From Epiperipatus broadwayi (lineage: Eukaryota; Onychophora; Udeonychophora; Euonychophora; Peripatidae): DNA of 64,000 nucleotides. Within the stretch, counting starts at the first letter, position 1, and each line of letters opens with the position of its first letter. Below the pieces are notes generated by a model. It made no database searches and was not told where the DNA came from. It saw nothing but the letters and a program-made list of their open reading frames with translations. Positions 23,410-35,993 of the stretch are shown here, piece by piece. The stretch is taken from the NCBI GenBank assembly GCA_028023455.1, contig JAQFVV010000013.1, forward strand, positions 6,526,811 to 6,590,810. Reading direction: 5' to 3'. Position numbers and translations under genes: made by a program.

Positions 23410-25866
23410 TTAAACAGTAAGATTCATATTCGAATCTTAAGTTTCACCTTTTTCTACCATCTCTCACTCACCGGTCTATCCTACCCAAATTTAAACTTTT
23501 TGGTATCGAATTGTGTGTGTAGCAATATTAAAAATGTATAGATATATGTAGAATTCAACATAAACAGGCACACCTTTCAATCTCAAATTTAGGGCAATAA
23601 ATATAATTTATATTTCTTCTTTTAGTTATATAAAAATATATAATTTTAATCATTTATTTTAAATTGTAAAATCCGTTATTTATTGCTTTGTTTAAATTTC
23701 ATTTAATAATAATTTAGAAATAGATTGTAATATTTAATTAAAAGTAAAAATAATAGTATGTTCCCTTTTTGTCTTTGAAATTTTAAAAGAATAGGTTGGT
23801 GAGAGATAATAATTTAATTAGAAAGTAAAATTCCCTAAAATGTAATTATAAAAATTAAATATAAAATCTAAATGTAAACAATAGAACGGCAGCTTTCTGT
23901 ATAATTAAACTAACAAAAATGCATTGATTATCCTCAGGGCAAATTAAGTGGAATCCAAAAATAAACTATGACAAAAATGTGAAAGATAAGATCTAAGAAG
24001 AGAGGCCATCTTAGACTTGTTAGAAAGAGGACTTTAACTTTAACTCTGCTCTCAATCAGTTGAGAGTCTCCAAAATATTAAATAAATTGTTCCTGCCATG
24101 GTATGACCGAGTAAAAGCGCCCAGACTATTCTCCACCCGGGAGATGGCCTATTGGATGCCAAACCTTCCATTGCCCTTCATAAATTCAACCAAGAAGATG
24201 TGCTGCGTAAAATAATTTGAAAGCTGCTACTGTAAATTACACGAATCATCCAAATGCTGTAAAGAACTGCTAATGCTAGAATCATGAACAATTTACTACT
24301 GATCACAGAATCGGAAAACTTCTCATAAACAGGTACATGTGTCCAAATTCTCTAGAGTACTCTACTAATATGCTATAGCTCATTCTTCATACTACTTATA
24401 TAACTTATAAAATGTAAAATTATCATTTGTAAAACTAAAATTTAATAATTAATTTATTGTGCAAATTTTTCTAATAATCTAGCTTACCTCACTCTATCTT
24501 TTTGGGTACGTATTTCTAAAATCTAAATTTTATCATATAATTATCGCATGCTCATAATTTTCTAAGTATAAATCTATGATCACTTGAATTAGTGAATGCA
24601 TGTCAAATTTTCATTAATATTTACTTTCATAAATAACTTAATTTTCATATAAATCGACACACATTCAATGCTTCATTTATTGTAATGCAGGGGTCTACTA
24701 CTTAGCAAATGGCTGGTGTATTAGTTGTAATAATCACCCAGTTTATATCTTTTATATTTATTAAATATTAATTAATAATTCCATAAAGTTACATTTCTTT
24801 GAGAATCACCAATGTTCTTTATTAAATGTTGATAATGTAGGGCCGAGTTAGAAATATATTTAAATCTTACCATAATCGTCTATAGGACTTGACAACTGTC
24901 ATGCAGCCAGCAAGCAAATCGCAACACGAACTGCTTGTCCCTGGTTATGCTTATGTGACACTTTACTTCTTTGGGCCGATGGCAAACACCAGCTCATCAT
25001 TTTTATAAACTCATTCACAGCTTTGCAGTTTCAATATACTGCCATTCCATATCGCCTTTCTAAAACGTACCATGTGTTTCTTTAACTAACTTTATTATTC
25101 GATGTATCACTCCGCCCTTGCATTATCTTCATAATTCACTCTCAAATAAATGTTAGCCCATAGTTATTAAAGAATATTTTTAATTAAATAAATATATGTC
25201 CACCGCTAATATTATAAATCTTATATTAGACTCTTGCATTGCAAAAGTAATAAATCCCTAAAGGCATGCCTTAGAAATACTTGCTCAAGAATTTTAGGTA
25301 GCTAGATTACGTCATCAAATAAATGTATTTCTTTTTGTAAACATGAACAGTATCAGAAATACTGCTACTGAGGTCTTAAATATAAAATATGTCTAAATAA
25401 ATAAATGTATTTCTTTAATATAATAGTATCGGAAAATCCCACTACTGAAACTTTAAATCTTAGTAAATATTATTAGTAAATAGTTAAATATTAAAATGTT
25501 TCATTAAATAATTTCAAACTATACGTCTGCAGTTATGTTTTATTTATTCGATACCCATTCTATATACTATTTCCTCGATTTTGTAAATATAAGTGTTTAA
25601 TTAATATTAGTGTAAGATTAATGTTCTGATTGGCTAACTCGGAATAAAATCATGAATCTCTTGCAACATTCCTGACCACCATGCCTAAAGTAATGTTTAC
25701 TAACATGGCATTGGATGCATTGTTTCATAGATTGTATTGTGGAACCGATCAACTATGTTCGAACTCAGTACTACGGGTGGCTTCACTACCTAGATGGTGC
25801 TGCAGTTCTGTGTGGTGGTCGAATTATGCACTATGTTAACGAGTTACACGTTTTCTGACTGTTACA
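23410..25866 (+). repeat. 5' LTR
   Basis: It aligns along its length with 28079-30652. It lacks about 122 bp present in the right LTR (29554-29676), the joint falling near 24887 at a shared TA dinucleotide. Several differences from the right LTR are CG against TG or CA. Confidence 0.85.
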
Positions 25867-25889
25867 TAGTATAATTTTTTTTTAGTGTT

Positions 25890-25907
25890 TGGCACCAACA
25901 AACATGA
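25890..25907 (+). promoter_or_regulatory. Primer-binding-like site of the 23.4-kb LTR element
   Basis: TGGCACCAACAAACATG begins about 23 bp after the LTR end. The TGG start and CCAAC core resemble other gypsy-type primer sites, but the gap is longer than usual and the priming tRNA is unknown. Confidence 0.45.
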
Positions 25908-26462
25908 GGCTTCGATTATAAAACCCATATATACCCTGAGCAAAAATATAATGCATATAAATTTCTTTTAGCTTTCGTTACCGAGTTAGCTAATTATTCT
26001 ATATATATATGAGTTTGTTTTGATAAAAATAATGAAAAAATAAATCGAGTGAAATAATGTGGGTCGAGTGAATGAAAGGACGGTAGACATAATAACAAAT
26101 TTAAGGAAAGCAGGGATGTGTGTGTAATTTAAGAAGGAACGAAAATACTCGGATCTAATGAAATATTTATATATATATATGTAAAAAAAAATGTAATCAG
26201 TCGCTAAATGAGAAAGAAAGTAGGCTTGGTATATATGTTAACATTAAATATTTATTAAAGCACCATTATATATATTATAGACAGCAGTGGCTTATTATAC
26301 GTGTTGGCAGTAGTTTGTTATAATATATATGTTAAATGCAGCAATATAGAGATAGGGCAATGTAGAGTAGGTAAGGGCTGTGAAAGGGTGTAATAGGGCT
26401 AATATACTGGTGGGGAATAGTCAAATGCTAGTAATATAAAATAAATAAATAATATTAAAAAA

Positions 26463-27335
26463 ATGGATGCAGAAAATATTGATATAAAGCAAGTAGATTT
26501 ATCTGAAGCTTTGGAGTCGACACCCGAGTAAAGGGAAGCTCCACAACAATACAGAGGATCAATGGACTTTAATTTCAAGTTCATTGAGGAAATGCTCAGA
26601 CAGAATATGCAAGAAATGACGAAAATGTATGAGGAGGAAATGAGAAAAAGAAGAGATGAAGAAACAAAAAAGAGACAGGAAGAAGAAAAGATAAGAGTTA
26701 GAGAATATCAAGAATTTAAAGACACTATGTGGAGAGAGTTAATAGCAATAAAGGAACAGTTTGGAATATTCAGAGTTAGTAAAAAGGAAGAAGAGGTTAA
26801 AGACATGCAGAATGAAAGGAAGTTAGAAATCTCTGATGAACCTATGATAATAGAAGAACAAAGAGGTAGTGTAGTAAATATAAAAAAGTATGATGAGCAA
26901 AGAGACCTCATTCCAACTGATGAAGGCCCATAAGAACCAGAGAAGGAAGTCAGCATTAAAGAAGAGACAAAAATGGACATTGGACACCAAAGCTACTTAG
27001 CAAAGATGATCCACATCAAAATCTTTAGAGGGGAGATAGGAGAAAATCCTCAAGCACACTTAGAGAGCTTTCAAAAGTTTTTCCAATTTCATAAGACAGG
27101 ACCAGATAAGCAGATAGTGATAGCCAGTTACCATTTACAGGGATCTGCCAAGAACTGGCAGAATATTGTGAGATGGAAGCCTAAAACCATAGAAAAATAC
27201 AAAGATGCGTTAATGAAGCATTACTGGAGCAACAAGTGTCAAAGTGGTATCTACAATATGCTCTGCCAGGAAAAATTTGGGATAATACCCCAAGAGATGC
27301 ACACAGTTTTTCCTCCACCAAGCGAACCGGTTTAA
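26463..27335 (+). pseudogene. Gag-like pseudogene of the 23.4-kb LTR element
   Basis: One reading frame from an ATG at 26463 spans 290 codons and is interrupted by TAA at 26529 and 26931. The N-terminal part is a strongly charged Glu/Lys/Arg-rich segment (about residues 45-110: EEMRKRRDEETKKRQEEE) expected to form a coiled coil. The C-terminal third resembles retrotransposon Gag capsid in its pattern FRGEIGENPQAHLESFQKFF..WQNIVRWKP, where Trp and the LESF segment match the retrotrans_gag style (PxxWLxxFE..). No CCHC zinc knuckle is seen before the final TAA at 27333. Function is inferred from position and pattern. Confidence 0.7.
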
Positions 27336-28078
27336 ATCGCTTACAACATTCACCTTTTCGGATTCACACATCATAGGGACCATCCACATAGCATGCCGCT
27401 AACCATCCAACAATTAATGGCAGGCAGGCGAATAAAAGACATAGAAGAAATGAATTGAGTTTCTCACTACATTGGATTTTAACTATTGGGCCAAAGAACC
27501 ACCTGATAGAAGGCAAAAATTAAAAAACCCAAGGCCACAGTCATCAATGATGAGACATCGATATTATCCACCTGATCCGGGGTTGTAAAATATTTTAGAC
27601 TCTTAGGACGGTTATTAAATGTATATGAAAATATTAAAACAAATTTGGTAAAATGAATTTGGTTGAATGGAATTTACATTGGTTAAATAAGGTTTTAGAT
27701 AGAAATTTTGTTATATATATTATTGTTTTAATTACTATTACTCTTAAGAATTTTTTTTATATATTATATTAACTAATCTTAATCTAAGAATTTTTTTTAT
27801 ATATATATAATCAGTTTAACTAATATTACTATGATTTTAACCAGACACGGCCAAATTAGGCCATTTTATATTAAACTATAAATTCTAGATCTGGGTATAT
27901 AAATTATTCGTTGCTTCGTGTAATCTCTGCTTTCCATATTTCTATATATCTGTAAAAAAAAAAAAAAAAGTTTTTTTTTTTCGTATTTGAATTATGTGAT
28001 GTAGCAAAAAAAAATTTTTTTTTTCTCTTCCTTGCCTCCTTTGTTCTTTCTTAATTGTTCACAGGAAGTACGGGGAAA
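27336..28078 (+). other. Interior 3' part of the LTR element, pol absent
   Basis: No polymerase motifs are recognisable. It contains poly-A and poly-T tracts around 27955-28025. It ends in the purine-rich stretch AGGAAGTACGGGGAAA immediately before the right LTR, interpreted as the polypurine tract. Confidence 0.6.
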
Positions 28079-30652
28079 TGAAACAGTAAGATTCGTATTC
28101 GAATCTTAAGTTTCACCTTTATCTATCGTCTCTCACTCACCGGTCTACCCTACCCAAATTTAAACTTTTTGGTATTAAATTGTGTGTGTAGCAATATTAA
28201 AAATGTATAGATATATGTAGAATTCAACATAAACATGCACACATTTCGATCTCAAATTTAGGGCAATAAATATAATTTATATTTCTTCTTTTAGTTATAT
28301 AAAAATATATAATTTTAATCATTTATTTTAAATTGTAAAATCTGTTATTTATTGCTTTGTTTAAATTTCATTTAATAATAATTTAGAAATAGATTGTAAT
28401 ATTTAATTAAAAGTAAAAATAATCGTATGTTCCCTTTTTGTCTTTGAAATTTTAAAAGAATCGGTCGGTGAGAGATAATAGTTTAATTAGAAAGTAAAAT
28501 TCCCTAAAATGTAATTATAAAAATTAAATATAAAATCTAAACATAAACAATAGAACGGCAGCTTTCTGTATAATTAAACTAACAAAAATGCATTGATTAT
28601 TCTCAGGGCAGATTAAGTGGAATCCAAAAATAAACTATGACAAAAATGTGAAAGATAAGATCTAAGAAGAGAGGCCATCTTAGACTTGCTAGAAAGAGGA
28701 CTTTAACTTTAGCTCTGCTCTCAATCAGTTGAGAGTCTCCAAAATATTAAATAAATTGTTCCTGCCATGGTATGACCAAGTAAAGGCACCCAGACTATTC
28801 TTCACCCAGGAGATGGCCTATCGGATGCCAAACCTTCCATTGCCCTTCATAAATTCAACCATGAAGATGTGCTGCCTAAAATAATTTTAAAGCTGCTGCT
28901 GTAAATTACACGAATCATCCAAATGCTGTAAAAAACTGCTAATGCTAGAATCATGAACAATTTGCTACTGATCACAGAATCGGAAAACTTCTCATAAACA
29001 GGTACCTGTGTCCAAATTCTCTAGAGTACTCTACTAATATGCTATAGCTCATTCTTCATACTACTTATATACCTTATAAAATGTAAAATTATCATTTGTA
29101 AAACTAAAATTTAATAATTAATTTATTGTGCAAATTTCTCTAATAATCTACCTTACCTCACTCTATCTTTCTTGGGTACGTATTTCTAAAATCTACATTT
29201 TATCATATAATTATCACATGCTCATAATTTTCTAAGTATAAATCTATGATCTCTTGAAACAGTGAATGCGTGTCAAATTTTCATTAATATTTACTTTCAT
29301 AAATAACTTAATTTTCATATAAATCAACACGCATTCAATGCTTCATTTATTGTAATGCAGGGGTCTACTACTTAGCAAATGGCTGGCATATTAGTTGTAA
29401 TAATCACCCAGTTTATATCTGTTTTATATTTATTAAATCTTAATTAATAATTCCATAAAATTACATTTCTTTGAGAGTCGCCAACGTTCTTTATTAAATG
29501 TTGATAATGTAGGGCCGAGTTAGAAATATATTTAAATCTTACCATAATCATCTATACATTATACATGTGTTACATTTTAGAGACGCGATGACCCATTCCA
29601 AGCCGTGAATATTCTGGATTCTATAGGGTTGAAATTAACCCCAGTCATCCTACACAAGCTGACAAATGAATGTTTCGTAGGACTTGACAACTGTCATGCA
29701 GCCAGCAGGCAAATCACAACATGAACCGCTTGTCCTTGGTTATGCTTATGTGACACCTTACTTCTTTGGGCCGATGGCAAACGCCAGCCCGTCATTCTTA
29801 TAAACTCATTCACGGCTTTGCAGTTTCAATATACTGACATTCCATATCACCTTTCTAAAATGTACCATGTGTTCCTTTAACTAATTTTATTATTCGATGT
29901 ATCACTCCACCCTTGTTATCTTCATAATTCACTCTCAAATAAATGTTAGCCCTTAGTTACTAAAGAATATTTTTAATTAAATAAATATATGTCCGCCATT
30001 AATATTATAAATCTTATATTAGACTCTTGCATTGCAAAAGTAATAAATCCCTAAAGGCATGCCTTAGAAATACTTGCTCAAGAATTTTAGCTAGATTACG
30101 CCATCAAATAAATGTATTTCTTTTTGTAAACATAAACAGTATCAGAAATACCGCTACTGAGGTCTTAAATATAAAATATGTCTAAATAAATAAATGTATT
30201 TCTTTAATATAATAGTATCGGAAAATCCCACTACTGAAACTTTAAATCTTAGTAAATATTATTAGTAAATAGTTAAATACTAAAATGTTTCAATAAATAA
30301 TTTCAAACTATACGTCTGCAGTTACGTTTTATTTATTCAATACCCATTCTATATACTATTTCCTCGATTTTGTAAATATAAGTGTTTAATTAATATTAGT
30401 GTAAGATTAATGTTCTGATTGGCTAACTTGGAATAAAATCATGAATCTCTTGCAACATCCCTGACCACCATGCCTAAAGAAATGTTTACTAATGTGGCAT
30501 CAGATGCGTTGTTTCGTAGATTGTATTGTGGAACCAATAAACTATGTTCGAACTCAGTACTACGAGTGGCTTCACTACTTAGATGGTGCAGTTCTGTGTG
30601 GTGGTCAAATTCTGCACTATGTTAACGAGTTACATGTTTTCTGACTGTTACA
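28079..30652 (+). repeat. 3' LTR
   Basis: It begins TGAAACAGTAAG and ends CTGACTGTTACA (10 of 12 terminal bases are inverted complements). It retains the about 122-bp segment missing from the left LTR. It is followed at once by the second copy of the 227-bp flanking sequence. Confidence 0.88.
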
Positions 30653-30883
30653 ACAACCAATCAAATCTTAAGCACTGGGACAGAGACTTTCACAAGAAAA
30701 GGGTGGTTCCACCCTCTTCTTTACTTGTCTTCCTATATATCCAAGCCAGTCCAAAGTACTTAGATCTGAAAGCATAAATCTTAAATATCATCACACTCAA
30801 TTCACTGAGTTCAAATTACAAACATACAGCGTGAAATCTTTCAATTTACTACGCAGTAGTTTATCGATGTTATAAATTTAAAC
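30653..30883 (+). repeat. Right copy of the ~227-bp flanking duplication
   Basis: It starts ACAACCAATCAAATC directly after the LTR end and finishes GTTATAAATTTAAAC. See the left copy at 23185. Differences include GCGTG against GCATA and ACACAG against ACGCAG. Confidence 0.85.
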
Positions 30884-31962
30884 CAAAAGTGAAATCACTT
30901 TTAGTTTATTATTCAGGATTAATATTTTGGCTTAAAGATTGAGCAGGTAAGTACTGTTATTAGATGATGTAATTTTTATTTTCAATGCCAGTTTTTAATT
31001 GCTGCTTTATCTAATTATCTTATTATAACAGAAATTTAATTAAAAAAATATATGGAGCCAAAATTATCAATTTTTATATCTAAACTCTTCTACTTATTTA
31101 TACATTATATACACAGTTCAATTCCAGCTGAACCATAAGGAATTTTTATGAATTATTGATAACTGAAATTTTCAAGCCAAGATTTATTATTTATTGCTAT
31201 ATAAAGCCATAATGAAATAGTTAATAAATTTAAAAAAATTCCAGCACTAAATGTTAAAAGTGGACAAAACTATAAAAGTTATAACTGATGGTAAGATTTT
31301 AAAAAGGAACTAATTGTAAATATATTTACTATCTTAATGGAATTTTTAATAAAGAAATACTGCATTGTAAAATAATATATTGATATTAGCAATACTTGGA
31401 TTTATTCTTCTTTAAATTCTGAAATTTTATTGATGTAAACTGTTTTTAAAGTGTTTCAAATCTTCTGGGAACAAATGTATTAATGATGTTATGTTTCATG
31501 TCACTTTAAAATATTTACAAGTATAGCTGTATTTGTAAAAGCAAAATGTTTTGTTTTCTTTTATACAAAACATCATATGACATTATGTAAAACACACAAA
31601 AAATCTAGGATTCTTTTTTTCCCACTGAAAATCATTTGATATAAGAAAATGGAATAAATGGTTAAAATAATACAATTAATTATTACAATTAATTATTCTT
31701 CATTCTATTATGAACTTTCTCTAGTGGATCAACATACAGTCACTAGAGCCATTTATATAATTTACAGTGAAAGTGTTTTTTATTAGTGAAACATATTTTT
31801 TCTCATAATAAATATATGCTAGAATAAAATGTCAAACAATTATAAATTTTGGTCCAATGTAGTATATATTAATACTACCAAACTACCAAAAATTTATCAT
31901 TACCTTAGGTTATGAATATGCTTAGCAGATATAAATAATATTTGTTTACACACAAATAGACA
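30884..31962. other. AT-rich intergenic DNA, no feature seen
   Basis: About 1.1 kb without coding, RNA-gene or element signal. A short tandem duplication of TACAATTAATTAT occurs near 31670. Confidence 0.55.
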
Positions 31963-32072
31963 ATACAGATTAGTAATTACACAATGTTTTAAGCAGTAGA
32001 AATAGTAACACTTAATGAAGAGTGGAGGAGATTAATACTACTCAAAACATTGTGTAATTACATTTGATTACA
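31963..32072. repeat. Inverted pair of Penelope-type termini with hammerhead-like core
   Basis: The left half, read on the minus strand, and the right half, read on the plus strand, both contain AAACATTGTGTAATTAC. This is the terminal sequence of the Penelope-like element at 45.4-47.2 kb. The right half also keeps the preceding ribozyme region: TTAATGA (decayed CTGATGA, 32012-32018), helix II GAGTGG..CTACTC and AAAAC in place of GAAAC. Only about 110 bp remain, with no protein sequence. It is best read as the minimal fold-back derivative of that family. Confidence 0.6.
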
Positions 32073-32190
32073 CATTAACTTTTATTGTATATAAAAACTT
32101 TTCCAAATAAAAGCCAATTTAATATAATCTGATAATAATAAATGATCATAAACAATTGTCACATTAGCTAAGAAGTGTATATATATATAT

Positions 32191-34673
32191 TGAACCGTGT
32201 TCGAATATGTGTATTCGAAACACCGGTCTCTTAGGCAGAGAAGAACATACTCGGAGAGTATGTATGCCCAAATGATAGCTATAAAGTATATAACTAATGT
32301 TACATTTCCAGGACATAGCTTCTTCTTGGCTGTTGAGTTAAACACCACGTCCAAAGCACTTTTTTGTGTGTGTATAACCACAGGCGCCAGCTGCTTATTC
32401 TAAAAGAATACTAAAAGAATAGACAATGCACTTTGAACATTGGCCACTAGCTCAATGCCTAAATCCACTACTAGCTCAGTTGTTTGTAATCACTAACCTT
32501 TTAACCGCTAATTTTATCATTGGTTGTATCAGATAAAAATCAAATCTTTTAATTGGCCAACTCACAAACTGAAGACAAAGCCTATTGTTAAAACATATTC
32601 GCCTATAATATTAAATTCAACTCAGATACGTTTATAAAAAGTATATAATTAATTTTTCAGGTTATGAAGAAAACGAAAGTTCTTTCAAAAATAAATTGCT
32701 ATTTATTTATTCTAAAACATTCAATATCGGCAACATAAAAGTTATAATGTAAACAAAAAGATCGACTTTTACGTTATAGAAAAGTAAATATTTCTTTTTA
32801 CTACATCTTCAATATTTTTACTTAAATCTTCAATATTTTTCGAAAATAATTTTGTTTTTTTATTATTCTCTCTGAAAATAATTTTAATTTCTCAAATTAT
32901 TCTTTTATAATAATTAAATTGTATTCGAAATGAAAATCTCAGCGTTTTTCTTTATTTTCTTTGATCAGGCAGTTTCTTTGTTTTTTCCAGCCAATCAGAA
33001 TGTCTTTTTCAGCTGAGAGCATGCTAAGAACCAATCACAAATAATGTTCCTTCTTTGTTTAGGTTTAAATGTGTTTTTTTTCTATTTTTTACTTCTAAAA
33101 TAAATCGGAAGATGTCACCATCGTACAGAACTTTTAAAAACGAATTCAATACGTGTTTAACGAATATTTTCGTATAAAAACTGGCTGAGTTAGAGTGATT
33201 TCAGATGTCGACGAGGAGCCTCGTAAAAAACAGTCAAAGAACTAATGGATTATACTTAATTAGTGGTTAAAGACTTGATAAAAGAATTGTAAAAGGAGTT
33301 GATAAAAGAATTTGATAAAAGGAATTGATAAAAAAAATTGACCGACAAATAAAGTTTAATTTTAAAGATAATTTATTAACTAACATTTATTTACTAAATT
33401 TAAAGATTTTATAATTTTAATAAAAGACACGCATATTTTAAATTAACATTTCTAAATGGTTTAAATATTCCTATAGATTTAATAACAGAACACTCTAATT
33501 TAACTAATAAATATTGATATAATGATCACGCACATATTAACTCTTGTACACACATAATAATAATAAAGTATTACATAGCATTTGGAATTTAATCACACAT
33601 ATCAATAGTTCATTTATGTATGATATAAAGTTCATATAATTAGACTCTTGAAAGATTCGTACTAATTAATGCAATGCAATGGCTATTACAGTATAGAACG
33701 AAATAAGCAAATGTTTTTATCTAGGCTTTTGAATGTAGACATAGAATTTTGTTCTCTTTGGTGGCTGCTTTCGGTGAGGATATTTCCATTATGAATGCTT
33801 ACTAGCTGGCTGGGACTTTTCCTTGATAAGTTTCCTGATTTTCACGATTATTACTATTGGAGACAAATAGATACTGACAGAGATTTTCTAAGATGTTAAG
33901 CTGACATTATTTCATGGGCAGATCTGCTGTTTTCTAGGACATCTGGGCTGGAGATAAACGTGCGTTCCCAAGATCTTCTCAACACTGCATTTTGTTTGTT
34001 AACTGCTCAATTAATTTCTGAACTGCACTACTCAATTACTTTGTGAACTGATTGTCTCAACAGATTGTCCGATAAAATATTCAGTATTTATACCAATGAA
34101 GTGTTTTCTTTTCAATATCCTCTGGCAAATATCTGTTGTCAAAATTCTTTATCAATTAATCCTTTGATAAACGTGTTTTGGAAGATTGCTTAATTAGTAA
34201 TAGCCATGCAGAGATGTTGTTTTATATTTTAATTAATAACCATTGCCGTGTTTTTTAATAATAATCTTCTTTAACTTTCATTTATTTATAATAACATTTA
34301 TTCTATTGTTGACAATCGCACACATATACGCACATATACTTTTAATACAATTTACTATTTAGTTTTAACATTATTTTTCCTTTAATTAAACTTGAATGAA
34401 AAGAGATTTGTATGTTTTAACTTTTTAAATTATATTTTTACGAATACTAATAAAAACTCTTTACTTCCTTTTATAACCCTTAGTTTAATTTCTCTAACAA
34501 AACACCCCTCTCCCCTTCTGAAATTAACGGTAGAAAACTATTTAATTCTTATCTTTTCCGAAAACAAGCTGCAATAAACTCAACATTTAATTTTATGTTT
34601 CTCTTTAACCAAAGATTATTTTAATAATATAATTTTAGATAAAATTATATGTGCCTATATCAATATAGGTACA
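32191..34673 (-). repeat. LTR (3' in element orientation), carrying a nested insertion
   Basis: Without the insert at 32497-33240 and its duplicated ACTAA it is collinear with 37213-38948. The intact copy shows the empty site TCACTAATGG, which proves that the repeat arrived after, or independently in one LTR of, the element. Confidence 0.88.
32497..33240 (+). mobile_element. 744-bp dispersed repeat nested in the LTR (copy 1)
   Basis: It is bounded by the 5-bp duplication ACTAA (32492-32496 and 33241-33245). It is closely similar to 59810-60550. It contains two CCAAT boxes (AGCCAATCAG near 32990 and ACCAATCAC near 33030) and a TATAAAA near 33174, followed by the palindrome CGAGGAGCCTCG. Promoter boxes near one end plus a 5-bp duplication suggest a solo LTR. 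However, the ends CCTTTTAACC and CAGTC are not TG..CA, so a non-autonomous DNA transposon is possible. No coding. Confidence 0.75.
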
Positions 34674-34700
34674 TTACACCGCCCTTCCTTTTGAGAGTAA
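34674..34700 (-). promoter_or_regulatory. Polypurine tract of the 32-kb LTR element
   Basis: On the minus strand CTCTCAAAAGGAAGGGCGG runs up to six bases before the LTR start. This is the expected place for the plus-strand DNA primer in reverse transcription. Confidence 0.65.
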
Positions 34701-35993
34701 AATGCGTCATTTTTGACCATTTTATCTCTGACAACATTAAATCTTAATTTATTATTCTTTCTAAGTTTGCTTTTTGGTATCTTTTCCTTTTCCATGCTAA
34801 GGGCAATCTCCAATTATGCTTTTCTTCTTTCTATGCTGGTAACATTGCTTACAATGTTTGTCCTGGATAATGGCCACGAGGACAAACTAAATTTGTGGCA
34901 CAGGGATCTTTTATAAATGAAGCTTCGGCTGCCGATTCTCTTGATCGGACTTTGACTAAGCAGCTGCAATGGCAGGAATTTTCAACTGTCCATTTCCGAC
35001 TTATGCTTTGGAAAATGAGGTACGAGATATGGGGATTCTCCCCTGAAAAGTGACTTACGACTTACTCTGGTTGTTGCCAGTGTGTTTTTTTAAAAGAGGA
35101 ATGATCTCGGCCAATCCGTTGCGGGTACTAGAATTTATCCAGTCGAGAGCTTTAAACTTAATCCTTATCTAACCTATTTCAATACTACCCTCATCCCTTT
35201 AGATTCGAACCCTTATACATTCTTAATACAACTTAGATTAACTTTCATTTATATTATTTTAACCTTTCAATATTATTTTTAACTATACATGAACATTACT
35301 TTAACATATTTATTTGTATTAATCTAATCTTACACCATTATTTCAAACCATTACGAACATTATTTCAACATTATTTATTTACACTAATCTTATAATATTA
35401 TCTTTAAACTAACATGGACATCAATTTACATATTTATTTATATTACGATATTACTTTTTAACCCATTACTTTAACTTATATATTAACATGTGTGAACTCA
35501 GAAAAAAAAAAACTATTTTGCTTTATTATGATTCATTCATTATTATTTTACTAGAGATTTTTTTTTTATCTTGATTATTTTAAACAATTTATTTACATCC
35601 TTTTCTTAACTTACGGTATTCAAAACAAACTTTTATTTTAACATGGCGTATATTCAAAAAACTATTTTATTTTACTATGAATATTTTATTTATTTTCTAC
35701 AGATATATTATACTTATTTATTTAACTTGTTTTTATTTTATGTATTTCCATTATTTTATTCATTTATTTAACCCTACAACTTTACTTTTACATCATTAAC
35801 TTGACTCATTTATTTAACTTGATTTTATTGATTGATTTTCTTTTTTTTGTTTGAGCTTTTTGTTTACGAGCATTTCTTCTTAATTAATATGTGCGTGGAG
35901 AAAAAAAAATCTTTTATTTTGCGAAGCGTACGTTATTATTATTACTTGCAACATTTCATTTATTATTATTCATTCATTTTTAAATTTATTGTC
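34701..35993 (-). other. Interior of the LTR element downstream of gag, no pol
   Basis: About 1.3 kb, very AT-rich and T-rich on the plus strand. No protease, reverse-transcriptase or integrase motif could be read in any frame. A 67-codon frame at 34713-34916 on the opposite strand is hydrophobic and has no family match. Confidence 0.6.

Larger units (their letters stand above)
23410..30652 (+). mobile_element. Non-autonomous LTR retrotransposon with ~2.5-kb LTRs and broken gag
   Basis: Direct repeats at 23410-25866 and 28079-30652 flank a 2.2-kb interior. The right copy starts TGAAACAGTAAG and both end CTGACTGTTACA, which are imperfect inverted termini with TG..CA; the left copy begins TT instead of TG. 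A TGGCACCAACAAAC primer-binding-like site lies at 25890, a gag-like frame at 26463-27335, and a purine-rich AGGAAGTACGGGGAAA just before the right LTR. This gives plus-strand orientation. No protease, reverse transcriptase, RNase H or integrase was recognised in the roughly 740 bp after gag, so the element depends on others. Both sides carry the 227-bp duplication. Confidence 0.88.

Noticed and set aside
23185-30883. DIRS/Ngaro-type tyrosine-recombinase element with split direct repeats
   Set aside because: The order is flank, LTR, interior, LTR, flank with TG..CA termini and a primer-site-like sequence; split repeats would be A, interior, B, A, B, and no recombinase is visible.
32082-32403. 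Two overlapping frames conserved again at 37173-37425
   Set aside because: Conservation only reflects the paired LTRs being copies of each other; the frames are antisense to one another and match no family.
32497-33240. piggyBac-type element (CCTTT start, TTAA target)
   Set aside because: One copy is flanked by ACTAA, not TTAA, and the other end lacks the inverted AAAGG.
34713-34916. 67-codon hydrophobic frame in the LTR-element interior
   Set aside because: On the strand opposite to the element, low complexity and no domain.
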